A DNA stretch of 62,000 nucleotides from Neocallimastix lanati (nom. inval.) (GCA_016946835.1 JACVTC010000079.1:270001-332000); one strand, 5' to 3'. Shown: positions 17,556-29,892, counted from the first letter of the stretch. Notes: generated by a model from the letters alone, not told the origin. Made by a program: numbers and translations.

Positions 17556-18123
17556 TTATTATATTAATTAATAATTTTAGTGGTTTGAAATATGGACAGC
17601 TTTTTCTTCATTTTGTAAATTAATTGAGTAATTATTCAAAAGAGTTTAATAATAATTAATAATAAGTAACAGTGAAGACAATAATATAGTAAATATCAAA
17701 AAATAAAAATTAAAAAAATTAAAAAAATTATTTATATATTTGAATAAAATTTATTATGTTTTTTTTTTAATTTCATTTTTAAAATTTTTTTTTTTTTACT
17801 TTATTTAACTAATATGCTCTTCTCATTTCTTATAGTCATTAGGATTAAAAACAAAATATTAAAATAATATAATATAATAATATGCAAACATTATTTTATT
17901 TTATTTATTTTTTTATTTTTAAAAGTCCAAATTTGTCAAAATGTGAATTAAAAATTTTATAATTGCACATCAATACTCTTATGGAGCATCCATGCTTAAT
18001 CTATATCAGTTTTAATTTTTTCATGTGCTTCATATTTTTCATATTTTTCAAAATTTTCAATTTTTTTTAACTTTTAATATTTTTTTTATTTTTTTTTTAA
18101 TATATTTGGAGTAGTATTTTAAT

Positions 18124-19830
18124 TTATACATCGTCAACATAATATCCAGCATTAATACCTGTTAAATAAATGATATTTAATTAAATAAATATAAAAATTA
18201 TTAATTTCTTTTTTTTTATACAAAAAATCATGTTTATAAATATATATGTATGTATATAAGGGTAGATGAATAACTTTTTTTATACTTTTTACTTACATTT
18301 TCCATTAGCGGTACCATCCGTTTTCATTTTACATGAATTATCTCTTATTTCACTTACACATGGGCCTTTGGTACTTTCAATGGAAAGCCCTCCATTACAG
18401 GGATCAGCATCTGTACCAGAATCCAGAATCACAAATTTCTATAAAAGTTTCACTTAATTTAACCCCTATCTTGATACAGTAATCATATACATAAATAAGG
18501 AGATATAATATTATATTAATATTAATAGTGCAAGTGACTAACCCCTTCCTTTTTTCATTCATTGATTATTTTACTATTCATTTATTTCTAGGATCTGTTT
18601 AAATGACCTATATTACTATTATAATATTATTCTTGGTCTTATAAAAACCATTTTATTCTTTTTATATTTTATCTATTCCTCAGACCTTTATACAAATTTT
18701 ACTAGACCGTGTCACTATTCTTATTAAATTGGGATATAGGAAGGTTTAAGAAGAAGAAAATAAAAAAATAAAAGACAATAAATCAAATATATTTATGGTT
18801 GGCAACTTAAATAATAGCGTCTCTAACAATTTCAATAACAATATTACCATCACCGTTACATTCACTCCTAAAAATTTTACTTGTAGTATTCTTCATAATG
18901 AACTTTTAATTGGTTTCTGAAATAATTGCTTGAGTCATTAAACCTCCACCAAAACATAATTCAATTACTTCTGTATTACTGTTATTTAATACATGTATTA
19001 CCAAATTTATTATCTACACTACCTGAACCAATTGCTAATTCTACAGCTGGATTATCACCGCTTTAATCTTGGACAACATAGATACTAAAACCAACAAGTG
19101 GGGTGGTAGAATTTGTTATCGTTATTATTAAAGCATTAACATTATTTGAATTATTTGTATCTTCTTTTTTGGCACCGGAATAGACTAAAGCTTTGATTGG
19201 TATTATATATATTTTAGCTACCATTAAAGCTTTGGAAATACGATAAAATCGATTTTGATATTTGTAAATTTCTATAGGTATTCGTAATATTATTAGCTTT
19301 ATTTCAATTGACTTCCTTTGAATAGTATTTTTTCTTATAAACAAATATAAATGAACCAATGGCAAAAATTGTCAATATAATCATTATAATTGACACTCCT
19401 ACCATGATATTTTATTCCTCAATAGTACCATTGTTATTTGAATTTGATACATTAATATTACTACTTACTATAAAATTATGATTATTAGTATAAGGATTAG
19501 TTAAAGAATAAGAGGATTCTGTTGTTCTATTATTATATATTAAATCTGGCATTCAATACATTATTATTTCGGTTAATTAATGTTTTAGGAACTATAGTAT
19601 TATTAACTTTTTTATTTTTTTCTACTTTCGGTTTTGTAGGAACACTTTTAATACCCTTACTTGTATTACTATCACTATTATTCCCCAAAATTTGTTTCTT
19701 TGAAACATTTTTAATTTCAGTTTTATCATTTATTCTGTTATTGTTCAACTGGCTTTGGTCGTTGATTATTATTAAAATTAAAATTAAAATTACTATTATT
19801 ATTCATTTATAGTTACTGTTAATATTATCT
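18124..19830 (-). pseudogene. Broken Cys-rich membrane protein gene
   Basis: Read from high to low coordinates: an Asn-rich start (MNNNSNFNFN, near 19806), about 110 mixed Asn/Lys residues interrupted by frame changes, then one transmembrane segment (VGVSIIMIILTIFAIGSFIF, about 19360-19420) followed by basic YKKKYY. Next comes an extracellular-type region with GDNPAVELAIGSGSVDNKFG and ELCFGGGLMTQAIISETN, a stop at 18914-18916 in the middle of otherwise good sequence, and SECNGDGNIVIEIVRDAI. Two clean spliced exons finish it: 18297-18438 (DSGTDADPCNGGLSIESTKG, six Cys in all) and 18124-18158 (INAGYYVDDV, stop), joined by a GTAAGT..AG intron in correct phase. At least one frameshift (about 18990) and two internal stops argue for a pseudogene, though some stops could lie in unrecognised introns. 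The final Cys/GYYV pattern reminds me of scaffoldin-like Cys-rich proteins of gut fungi; that is a weak impression from memory. Confidence 0.55.
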
Positions 19831-19994
19831 TAACAATTGTTGTTAGTAAAATATAATTTTAAAATAAATATAAATAATAAATTATTCAGTTAATAATATA
19901 ATTCCATTTATTACTTGAAATGTAATTTCTTTAAGGTAATTTAAAAAAAAAAATATATGAACAAAATTTTTGCATAATACCGTTTTTTATCTAC

Positions 19995-20900
19995 TCCTTT
20001 TTATTATAATTGAACCAGGTTCTAACCTGATTGTTAGTCCGTTGGTTAGCATACATAAGGTTCCTACTTCGAACCCGCCGGGAGAGTTGCATTTCCCCAA
20101 ATTGCATTTCGCCGGGTTGCATTTCGCCAAGTGGCGTAGTATTAAAATGTTGCATTTCCCCAAGTTGCATTTCCCCAAGTTGCTTTTCGCCAGGTTGCAT
20201 TTCGACTAGTAGAGTATTGATATAAATAAATGAATAAATAAATAAATATTAATTCAAAATATATTTTTTTTAAATTTGTTTTTATGCGATATTAATAATA
20301 TTTAATTTTATTTATTGATTTATTTATTTATTTAATAATTTTCAATTTGGCGAAATGCAATCTGGCGAAATGCCATATTTTTTTAATACGCCACATGCTT
20401 TCAAAAAAATTGGCGAAATGCAATTTGGCGAAATGCCCCACACCCGAACCCGCCCTATGACGATTTTCCTCACAAGAGGTTTTCACAGAATATGGTGGTT
20501 AGTGTTTCAGGTAAATATGTCCCCATTATATACATTATTAGAATAGATACTGAACTATTTGAGAGGGTAGAGTACATGATTTCATGTGTCCATGAAGATA
20601 TATTCTACTAAATTGCAATGGTTCTGACAATTATGCTATTACCAGAGAACTATTAAATGAAACATTATGGGTTAGGTTATATTAGCCTTACTATAAAGGG
20701 AAATTACAAACTGGAGAAGTACTCGGAGAAGTAGTACTAGTAAAATTCTCATAAATAATATGCATATCGGAGCACCAGTGCTGAAACACTCAGTAAGGTC
20801 GTCCAGTAGGGACAATTCTACCTTTATAAAAAGGAAGTATGTGACTACCTTAATATTAATATTCCCACTGCTCATGAGGGGGGCTGAAACTAAGGGCATA
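19995..20900 (+). mobile_element. tRNA-derived SINE-like unit, split by a MITE
   Basis: A clearly GC-richer stretch in an AT-rich setting. Its head resembles a tRNA gene: an A-box-like TAGTCCGTTGG (20035-20045) and a B-box-like TTCGAACCC. The MITE at 20080-20445 has landed in the B box, so the two halves (to 20079 and from 20446) are joined only after removing it. The body from 20455 to about 20900 has no open frame and ends in an A-rich tract, as SINEs do. Boundaries and family are not established. Confidence 0.5.
20080..20445. mobile_element. 366-bp MULE-type MITE with 9-bp TSD
   Basis: Perfect 9-bp duplications GAACCCGCC flank it (20071-20079 and 20446-20454). The ends form a terminal inverted repeat: left GGGAGAGTTGCATTTCCCC, right (reversed) GGGTGTGGGGCATTTCGCC, continuing with AAATTGCATTTCGCC on both sides. 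A 9-bp TSD and GGG...CATTTCG ends match the MULE at 26010-29892, so it is probably a non-autonomous relative. Its left half contains seven copies of a 15-mer close to TTGCATTTCGCCAAG. It has no coding capacity. Confidence 0.85.
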
Positions 20901-21114
20901 AATAAAAAATTTTTATTAAAAAAAAATAAAAAATTAATCTTTTTTTTTATTTAACAATAAATTTAATTATATCTAAAACATTACTTCCAAATTTTATTAT
21001 GATAAACTAAATATTATTAAAATAATAGAAAAAAAAGTGTATTGTAAAATCGATCGTTCATTTTCTTAAAACATATTTTTTCAAATATTAGTGACTTTTA
21101 AATTATACTTATTA

Positions 21115-23337
21115 AAAAATAAAATAAAATAAAATAAAATAAAATAAAATAAATAGTTGAAATATAAATATAAGTACAGATTGAATAAAATAAAATAAAA
21201 TAAAATAAAATAAAATAAAATAAAATAAAATAAAATAAAATAAAATAAAATAAAATAAAATAAAATAAAATAAAATAAAATAAAATAAAATAAAATAAAA
21301 TAAAATAAAATAAATAGTTGAAATATAAATATAAGTACAGATTGAATAAAATAAAATAAAATAAAATAAAATAAAATAAAATAAAATAAAATAAATAGTA
21401 GAATATAAATATTATTAAAGTACAGATTGAATAAAATAAAATAAAATAAAATAAAATAAAATAAAATAAAATAAAATAAAATAAATAGTAGAATATAATT
21501 AAAGTACAGATTGAATTAAATAAAATAAAATAAAATAAAATAAAATAAAATAAAATAAAATAAAATAAATAGTAGAATATAATTAAAGTACAGATTGAAT
21601 TAAATAAAATAAAATAAAATAAAATAAAATAAAATAAAATAAATAGTAGAATATAATTAAAGTACAGATTGAATTAAATAAAATAAAATAAAATAAAATA
21701 AAATAAAATAAAATAAAATAAAATAAAATTAAATAAATAGTAGAATATAATTAAAGTACAGATTGAATTAAATAAAATAAAATAAAATAAAATAAAATAA
21801 AATAAAATAAAATAAAATAAATAGTAGAATATAATTAAAGTACAGATTGAATTAAATAAAATAAAATAAAATAAAATAAAATAAAATAAAATAAAATAAA
21901 ATAAAATAAAATTAAATAAATAGTAGAATATAATTAAAGTACAGATTGAATTAAATAAAATAAAATAAAATAAAATAAAATAAAATAAAATAAAATAAAA
22001 TAAATAGTAGAATATAATTAAAGTACAGATTGAATTAAATAAAATAAAATAAAATAAAATAAAATAAAATAAAATAAAATAAAATAAATAGTAGAATATA
22101 ATTAAAGTACAGATTGAATTAAATAAAATAAAATAAAATAAAATAAAATAAAATAAAATAAAATAAAATAAAATAAAATAAAATAAAATAAAATAAAATA
22201 AAATAAATAGTAGAATATAAATATTATTAAAGTACAGATTGAATAAAATAAAATAAAATAAAATAAAATAAAATAAAATAAAATAAAATAAAATAAAATA
22301 AAATAAAATAAAATAAAATAAAATAAAATAAAATAAAATAAAATAAAATAAAATAAAATAAAATAAAATAAATAGTAGAATATAAATATTATTAAAGTAC
22401 AGATTGAATAAAATAAAATAAAATAAAATAAAATAAAATAAAATAAAATAAAATAAAATAAAATAAAATAAAATAAAATAAAATAAAATAAAATAAAATA
22501 AAATAAAATAAAATAAAATAAAATAAAATAAATAGTAGAATATAATTAAAGTACAGATTGAATTAAATAAAATAAAATAAAATAAAATAAAATAAAATAA
22601 AATAAAATAAAATAAAATAAAATAAATAGTAGAATATAATTAAAGTACAGATTGAATTAAATAAAATAAAATAAAATAAAATAAAATAAAATAAAATAAA
22701 ATAAAATAAATAGTAGAATATAATTAAAGTACAGATTGAATTAAATAAAATAAAATAAAATAAAATAAAATAAAATAAAATAAAATAAAATAAATAGTAG
22801 AATATAATTAAAGTACAGATTGAATTAAATAAAATAAAATAAAATAAAATAAAATAAAATAAAATAAAATAAAATAAAATAAAATAAAATAAATAGTAGA
22901 ATATAATTAAAGTACAGATTGAATTAAATAAAATAAAATAAAATAAAATAAAATAAAATAAAATAAAATAAAATAAAATAAAATAAATAGTTGAAATATA
23001 AATATAAGTACAGATTGAATAAAATAAAATAAAATAAAATAAAATAAAATAAAATAAAATAAAATAAAATAAAATAAAATAAAATAAAATAAAATAAAAT
23101 AAAATAAAATAAAATAAATAGTAGAATATAATTAAAGTACAGATTGAATTAAATAAAATAAAATAAAATAAAATAAAATAAAATAAAATAAAATAAAATA
23201 AATAGTAGAATATAATTAAAGTACAGATTGAATTAAATAAAATAAAATAAAATAAAATAAAATAAAATAAAATAAAATAAAATAAAATAAAATAAAATAA
23301 AATAAAATAAAATAAAATAAAATAAAAAAAAAAAAAA
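21115..23337 (-). repeat. Composite satellite: AAAAT runs with 21 spacers
   Basis: Runs of AAAAT (7 to about 30 units) are separated by 21 spacers of about 32-39 bases that all end in GTACAGATTGAAT. Three spacer types occur: GTTGAAATATAAATATAA (type 1, copies 1, 2, 19), GTAGAATATAAATATTATTA (type 2, copies 3, 12, 13) and GTAGAATATAATTAAA (type 3, the rest). Runs of the same type suggest block duplication. It ends in a pure A-run at 23326-23337. The same spacer, in opposite orientation, occurs in SEC59 intron 6 and inside the MULE. A 266-residue frame across it on the - strand is an artefact. Confidence 0.92.
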
Positions 23338-23779
23338 GAGTTTAATCTTTTTGTATTTTCCATATTTTATGTCAAATTTTATTTATATATTTATATATTT
23401 ATTTCATTGTTAAATTTAATAATAATTCTTTATTTTTATTTTTCATTTTTTATAATGTATTGTATAAAAATATTTCTTTATATTTTTTTACCAATAATTA
23501 TATAATTCATATTATGAGAAAAAGTAAATGTTTAATTTCTATAAAGAATTTACTATATTTTTTTAATTTTTTTTTGTAATAAGTATATAATATATACATT
23601 TATTTATTTTAATAACTGTCTTATGATGAGATATTCTTTATATGTAAATATATAAATAAAACATAAAAGATTAATTATTATCAATATCAAATATGGTTAA
23701 ATTAAAAGATTGAAGTTATATAATTTTTGATTGATTTTTGACGAATTTTTATCATATTTATATAATTTTCTCCTGTATT
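23338..23779. other. AT-rich spacer
   Basis: Between the satellite and the decayed gag. Short T- and A-runs only; no gene, structured repeat or RNA is visible. Confidence 0.5.
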
Positions 23780-24294
23780 TTCTCCCATATTATTTTTGTT
23801 TACATTTTTTCAATTTTTTTTCCTGATTATTATAATTAACATTTAAAATATTACTCACATTATTGTTTTTCACATTAATGTCATTAATATTTTTAACTTT
23901 ATCGGGAAGTTTACTGTTGTAATTTCACAATTTATCATGAATACTATATCCGCAATTACTCAAGTTTTTCAAATTATTTTTCATTACTATTGTCTTTTAA
24001 TTGATTTTATTCAAACTTTCTAATAAGTTATTTAGTTTACAATTTGTTTTATTTATTTTATCGAAAAATAATTAAATATATATTTATCTCTCATGACAGA
24101 TCTTTCATTTTTAACATTCTAGTAACTATTTGAAACATTATTATTACCCACACTTGTTATCTCATTATTCCATATATATTTATTATTCATACCTAAATCC
24201 TTATCGTTACTATTATTATATTTATTATTATCATAAATATTATTAATAAAATAATTATTTAAATTATAATTAATATTGTTTTCTTTATTCCTAG

Positions 24295-24328
<34 letters not shown>

Positions 24329-25560
24329 TGTTTTCTTTTTGAAAAGTATTCGTGGTTTCTGTTTTATTCGGTATATTATTGCTTTTAAATTTGTTGTTTT
24401 CACTATTATTATCACAATAGTTTGTATCATAATTGATTTGTCTTGTATCATTTACTATTTCAAATTCTAAGTATTGGTTATCATGATTATCATCTGGAAT
24501 AGTATTTATTTCACATAAATTTATTTCCTTGATATTATTTTCAGGCTCAACTAAATTATTTCTTTTATTTCAACTATTTACTTTCACTATTCGAATCACT
24601 ATTGTAACATAAGTCAATGTTATTTATTTCATTTACTGATATATTTAATATTTAATTTTCTGAATTGCTCAATTATATGGTTTACGTTGTTGTGAGGATT
24701 TTGGGATTAAAGGGGAAGTTGTAGATTAAAGGTTTTTCATTATTGCACAAATAACAACTTTTTTTCCCATTATCGGTTCTTCCTTCATTATTGTATCTCT
24801 CACAAATATCATCTTGATCATAGCTTTCGAAATTACTGTTTTTGTCCTTATTTTTTTCTTAATTTTTTCTTAAGAAATATATGATATTTCTTCCTTTCTT
24901 CTTTTTTTTTGGGGGGAGATAATGATTCTACGATTTCTAATCTGTTTTTTTTATATCTTCTAATATTTTATCGACATCTTCAGTGATAATCATATTTTAT
25001 TTCCAAGAAGTTTAATTACTTCTCTGGTAGCCCTTTACACATGTAGTTCAATTTTTCCTTGTTACTAAATTTATTGTTTAGTTTTCTAAGCTTTTGAGTG
25101 ATGTCTAGGAATTCTTCGATATATTACAAGGTTTCTATATCATTTTCAGCCCTCATATTTTTTAATTTTCTATAGTATTTTAGCACATCATTGAATTCTT
25201 CTTCATGATTTTTGTTCTTGAGTACCTCTAATATTAAGTATGCTGAATTTTTCACTTCTTTTTTATTTATAATAAAGGATTTTATTTTTGTATCAACTGA
25301 TTTTCTTAAAAAGCTCAAAACTTTATAAAGTTGTTCACTTTATGTTCCTTAATTTTTTTTTTCATCTTCATCAGATAAGATATTCTTTCCCTCTTTATTT
25401 TTGATTGTACATTTCTCCTTTACTTTTTTTTATGATATTATCTATATTCTTCTCAGCGTACTTACTCAATCCCAGCGCCTTGGAGTATTGAATAAAGTCT
25501 TCGTAATTGTCCTCAGTCAGGACATATTACATTCTATTAAGAGCTATTTTAGTTGTTCCG
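23780..25560 (-). pseudogene. Decayed retrotransposon gag
   Basis: Read on the - strand from about 25540. Short open pieces line up as a Gag-like protein: NYEDFIQYSKALGLSKYAEK, then a helical region (INKKEVKNSAYLILEVLK, 25124-25318), then FLDITQKLRKLNNKFSNKEK and LNYMCKGLPEK, a typical gag shape. Near 24713-24757 lies a relic zinc knuckle: CYLC, four residues, P where His should be, four residues, F where the last Cys should be. An Asn/Ser-rich tail follows, full of stops. Many frameshifts and stops make it clearly dead. No protease or RT follows within the spacer. It differs from the A- and B-type gags at 40-54 kb. Confidence 0.5.
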
Positions 25561-26000
25561 ATTATCTTATAAATGCGTTTATATATTTCTAATATTATTT
25601 AATGAATTTGTTTATTAATTACAAATTAATAATTACTTTTTCTAATTATTAACTACTAAATTATATAAGAAAGATTTAAATACTAATTCCCTAATTCTAA
25701 TATGTTCTTATTTATGTATGGGTATCGTTAATCTTGAACATTCTAATTATATTATATTGCTAAATTACTAAATTACTAAATTATTAAATTTTCTAATTAA
25801 TTAAGTATTCAAAATTTCCATACAAACTTATAGAGTCAAAATAAGACTTTTAATCTGATAAAAATCTCAATATTTGTTTATTTACTAACTTTATTTATTT
25901 GAAGCATAAGGCTTATTTTTTGAGAATACATAATTTAATGATATTTATGTATACAAAATACATTTTGTGAATCATATGTATTTCAATACATTAAATACAT
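25561..26000. other. AT-rich spacer before MULE1
   Basis: No coding sequence. It ends at the 9-bp target duplication GTTTTAATA (26001-26009) of the MULE. Confidence 0.5.
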
Positions 26001-26009
26001 GTTTTAATA

Positions 26010-26060
26010 GGGAGTGTGCATTTCGAAAATTTTTATTACAAAAATTTGTATTTTGTTGTA
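26010..26060 (+). repeat. MULE1 left terminal inverted repeat
   Basis: Starts GGGAGTGTGCATTTCG at 26010 and ends TTTTGTTGTA at 26060. It pairs with 29841-29892. Confidence 0.9.
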
Positions 26061-26843
26061 TGGCTTAAATATTTTTAATTTTATGCCACTTAATTTTATT
26101 AATATTTTAATGAATAATAATTAATTAATTAAATAAATAAAATTACAATTCTCAAAAATTTTCAAACACGTAATCTTACGTGGGGCGTATATATAATTGT
26201 ATCATAGTTTTGTGGCTTTTTTCTACAATTTTTAAAAAGCCATATATTCACAATATGGCGTGAATAATAAATGTGGTGATATTTTATGACGAAATTTTAT
26301 AAGCCACCAAGAATTTGGCGAAATTCAACTGGACGAAATTCAACTTTTGGCGAAATACAACACTTCAATAAATAATAATTAGGTTAGGTATATATATTTA
26401 ACATTGAAAAATAAAATAAAAATAAATAAAATAAAAAAAAGAAATAAGAAAACTTTTTTTTAAACATTGAAAAATAAAATAAAAATAAATACACATTTTA
26501 TTTTTTGATGCTTAAAAAATATAATAAAAATAAAAATAAAAAAAATAAGAAATAAGAAAACTTTTTTTTTAAACATTGAAAAATAAAATAAAAATAAATA
26601 AAAATTTATTTTTTAAGCATTAAAAAATCAAAAAATAAAATAAAATTAAAAATAAAAAAAAATAAAATAAAAATAAATAAATAAAATAGTAAATAAAGAA
26701 ATAATAAATAATTAATAATTAAATAATTATTTGAATAATTATATAATTAATTAAAAAAAGGTTTATTATTTTAAATATTAAAAAAAAAAAAAAGTTTCAA
26801 AGTATATTTATTAAAATATTTTATTGAAAAATTTTAATTATTA

Positions 26844-28288
26844 ATGGAAGACAATATAGAAATTGAAATATGTGAAACAAATCGAAGAAATGAACAAATT
26901 ATTATTAATAAAAAACACAAATTTAATTTTTCATTTCAAAGGAAAGATAAATCAAAAATTTATAGATGCACTGAATATAAGACTTTAAATAAATGTAAAT
27001 CATTAATTATTTTAAATGATAAAAAGGAGGTTTTAAAATATGAAAGTTTACATAACCATCTCGAAAAAGAAATTGATGTGTTTATATCAGTAGCAAAGCA
27101 TAAAATTAAGGAAGAAATTAAGAAAAATTCAATTCCTATGGATATAAAACCTAAACATATATTTAATGCCGTTTCTCAAGAAATGGGACTTATATGTCCC
27201 GAATATAGTACAATTAGATCCCAAATAATAAGAAATATAAATAAACAATTTCTTCCAAACATAAAAAGTTTTGATGATATTCCCATTGAATCAAAATATT
27301 ATAAAACAAAAAGAAATGAAAATTTTGTGATATTTAAAAATACAGATCTAATAATCTTTCAATCACCATTCCAAGCATATTTATTTTCGAATTATCATAA
27401 AAATATATTTGCGGACGGTACATTTTATGCAGCACCGAAATTTAGTTATCAGTTATTTATAACAAGAACTTATGTTGGGGAATTTAATATGTTTTACACT
27501 ACTTCCATTTCTATATTAAAAAATAAAAAACAATCTACATATGAAACATTATTTAAAGAAATAAAAAAAAATGCAAATAAATTTAGGAGTAATACATTAA
27601 TTACTACAATTAATTTTCATTGTGATTTTGAACAAGGTATATCTAATGCCGAAAAAAAGTTTTTCCCAATATAAATATTAAATATTGTGTTTGGCATTAC
27701 AAAAGATCATTAGAAAAACAAAAAAATATATTATGTTATCATGAAGTGAAGAATAATAATGATGTATATATTTATTATAAAGCTATTTCGAACTTACCGT
27801 TTATAAACCCTAACTTTATATTTGATATTTATATTATAATAAAAAGAATTTGTCAAAAAAAAAAAAAAAAAGTATAATAATTTTCTACAATTTTTAGAAT
27901 ATTTTACTAAAAATTATTTACTTAAGTATAATGTTAATAATTGGAATTATTATGAAAATATAGAGCATTTAACAAACAATGCATCAGAATCTTGTAATAG
28001 CTACTTAAATAATATATTTCCAAATAAACCTTTATTTTATAAATTAATATATATATATTAAAAGAAGAAGAAAACTTATCTTATAATGATTACCAAAGGA
28101 GAACTAAAGGAACTTGGAAAAAAAAGCAAAAAATATTTAGTGCAACTGATGAAATTAAAATTTTAATTGAAAATTACAAAAGTAAAGAAATAAATTTATT
28201 TTATAATGGATGCAACAGAAATGAATTAGTTAAATTATGGAAAGATTGTTTAATTGATTTAAACGATATAAGTATTAATTTAAAATAA
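26844..28288 (+). pseudogene. FLYWCH-MULE transposase, frameshifted
   Basis: Opens with ATG at 26844. Residues about 30-72 form a FLYWCH-type zinc finger (YRC...CKS...LHNH). The MULE core follows: first acidic residue in FADGTFY (residue 191), second in HCDFEQG (residue 261). The first frame stops at 27672-27674, right after an A-run, but homology to the copy at 60173-61591 continues in another frame: IKYCVWHYK, ISNLPFINP, then after a second break at the A-run near 27860 NWNYYENIEHLTNNASES (third acidic residue near 27987), and after a third break near 28055 NELVKLWKDCLIDLND to a stop at 28286-28288. Three breaks at or near homopolymers make it a pseudogene, unless the assembly has homopolymer errors. 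Confidence 0.85.
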
Positions 28289-28417
28289 ATAATCTTAATT
28301 TAAAAAAATGCTAGAAAAATACAAATTTATTTATTTTAAATTTATATTTATAATCGTTTAAATAATAATTAAATAATCTTAATTTAAAAAAATGCTAGAA
28401 AAATACAAATTTATTTA
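28287..28417. repeat. Direct repeat after the transposase
   Basis: Two 47-bp copies (28287-28333 and 28371-28417), 84 bp apart, share AAATAATCTTAATTTAAAAA and ATGCTAGAAAAATACAAATT. The first begins at the transposase stop codon. Confidence 0.85.
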
Positions 28418-29052
28418 CCTATTGTGTTTATTTAATAATCTTAATAGAAATTATCTTTTAGTTATTTTTATTAAGTAATTTATAACTAAAACCGATTTAT
28501 TTGATACTTGTTAAAATTTTATTAATATCAATATCAATATTATATAATTATAAATTTTATTAATATCAATATCAATATTATATTATTATAAATTTTATTA
28601 ATATCAATATACTTTTCAAAATTAATTATGTTATTAAAAATATTAAATTCAATAAAAGATTTTTATTATTTTATTAAAATTATAATTGTTATTATTATAT
28701 TTTAATAATAATTGATTCATATTGATCAAACATTATAAATATTACTATGCAAATAATTAATTATTTTAATAGGATCAATTATTCAACTCTTATTGTTTTA
28801 ATTTTTAATTCTTATATCATTTAAATTAATATATATATATATATATCGTTTATGAAAATATGAATTATAAATAATTAAAATTATTTACTTTTCATTTAAA
28901 TTTTTTTATTTACTATAATAAAATATAATAATTAAAAGACAAACGTTATTATAACTAAATTTTTTTTTTTTTTAGAAAAATAAATGAAAAAAATTAAAAT
29001 ATATAAGATTCCTATATATATAAAATAATTATTATATTTTTTTTTATTATAT

Positions 29053-29570
29053 TTTTTTTTCATTTTATTTTATTTTATTTTATTTTATTTTATTCAATCT
29101 GTACTTTCTTATTTAATATTCTACTTTTTATTTTATTTTATTTTATTTTATTTTATTTTATTTTATTTTATTTTATTTTATTTTATTTTATTTTATTTTA
29201 TTTTATTCAATCTGTACTTTAATAATATTTATATTCTACTATTTATTTTATTTTATTTTATTTTATTTTATTCAATCAGTACTTATATTTATGTTTCTAC
29301 TATTTATTTTATTTTATTTTATTTCATTTTATTTTATTTTATTTTATTCAATCTGTACTTTAATAATATTTATATTCTACTATTTATTTTATTTTATCTT
29401 ATTTTATTTTATTCAATCTGTACTTTAATAATATTTATATTCTACTATTTATTTTATTTTATTTTATTTTATTTTATTCAATCAGTACTTATATTTATGT
29501 TTCTACTATTTATTTTATTTTATTTGATTTCATTTTATTTTATTTTATTCAATCTGTATTTTTGTTGATA
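29053..29570 (+). repeat. Composite satellite inside MULE1
   Basis: TTTTA runs with seven spacers (near 29094, 29207, 29271, 29348, 29413, 29478, 29548) of the form TTCAATCTGTACTTT ... ATTCTACTATT, with a TTCAATCAGTACTTATATTT variant. The spacer is the reverse complement of that at 21115-23337. Confidence 0.9.
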
Positions 29571-29840
29571 ATATAAACAAGGTATTAATGTATTAATAAT
29601 AATTAATAATATTTAAAATAAAATAAAAAAAATATAATAATTATTTTTTATATGTAGTAATTATATATATATATATATATATATTTTTATTTAATTTTCT
29701 AAAAAAAATTTTTTTAGTCATAATAAACGTTTGTCTTTATTATTTTTATTATTATTTAAAAATTTATTTATTCATTTATAATTTATTTATTCATTTATTT
29801 ATTTATTACATTATAATGCGCCATGCTTTCCGTAATGTAC

Positions 29841-29892
29841 TACAACAAAATACAAATTTATGTAATAAAAATTTTCGAAATGACACATCCCC
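29841..29892 (-). repeat. MULE1 right terminal inverted repeat
   Basis: Ends ...CGAAATGACACATCCCC at 29892, followed at once by the TSD GTTTTAATA (29893-29901). Confidence 0.9.

Larger units (their letters stand above)
13230..18123. other. 4.9 kb AT-rich desert, no gene seen
   Basis: This is upstream of the CAP-Gly gene, so its promoter should lie near 13230-13500, but I see no motif I can name. Contents: A/T-rich simple sequence, (AAT)n at about 16943-16975, a 45-base A-run with an adjoining (TA)n tract at about 17478-17551, and a less AT-rich island at about 16445-16760 listed separately. Confidence 0.6.
26010..29892 (+). mobile_element. MULE1, complete 3.88 kb element
   Basis: Both ends are visible. 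The 9-bp duplication GTTTTAATA sits at 26001-26009 and 29893-29901. The left end GGGAGTGTGCATTTCG and the reversed right end GGGGATGTGTCATTTCG begin inverted repeats of about 51 bp that continue as AAAATTTTTATTACA and AAATTTGTATTTTGTTGTA with one mismatch. Inside are subterminal GGCGAAAT motifs (26310-26360), a FLYWCH/MULE transposase gene with frameshifts, an 84-bp direct repeat and a copy of the composite satellite. A 9-bp TSD plus long TIRs plus this transposase defines a Mutator-like element. The broken transposase means it can now move only in trans. Confidence 0.9.

Noticed and set aside
19970-20225. Several small frames on both strands.
   Set aside because: Products of the 15-mer repeats in the MITE; frames exist because 15 is a multiple of three.
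20672-20899. 75-codon frame and weak similarity to 31080-31200 (TATAAAG-TAGAA, CTACTGG, CTGGTG).
   Set aside because: Too short and scattered to call homology; order relative to the tRNA-like heads is inconsistent.
21115-23337. Regular alternation of repeat and spacer that looks CRISPR-like.
   Set aside because: The 'repeat' is a variable-length pentamer run and the 'spacers' are near-identical, the opposite of a CRISPR array, in a eukaryotic setting.
22563-23363. 266-residue open frame on the - strand.
   Set aside because: Translation of the composite satellite; no protein features.
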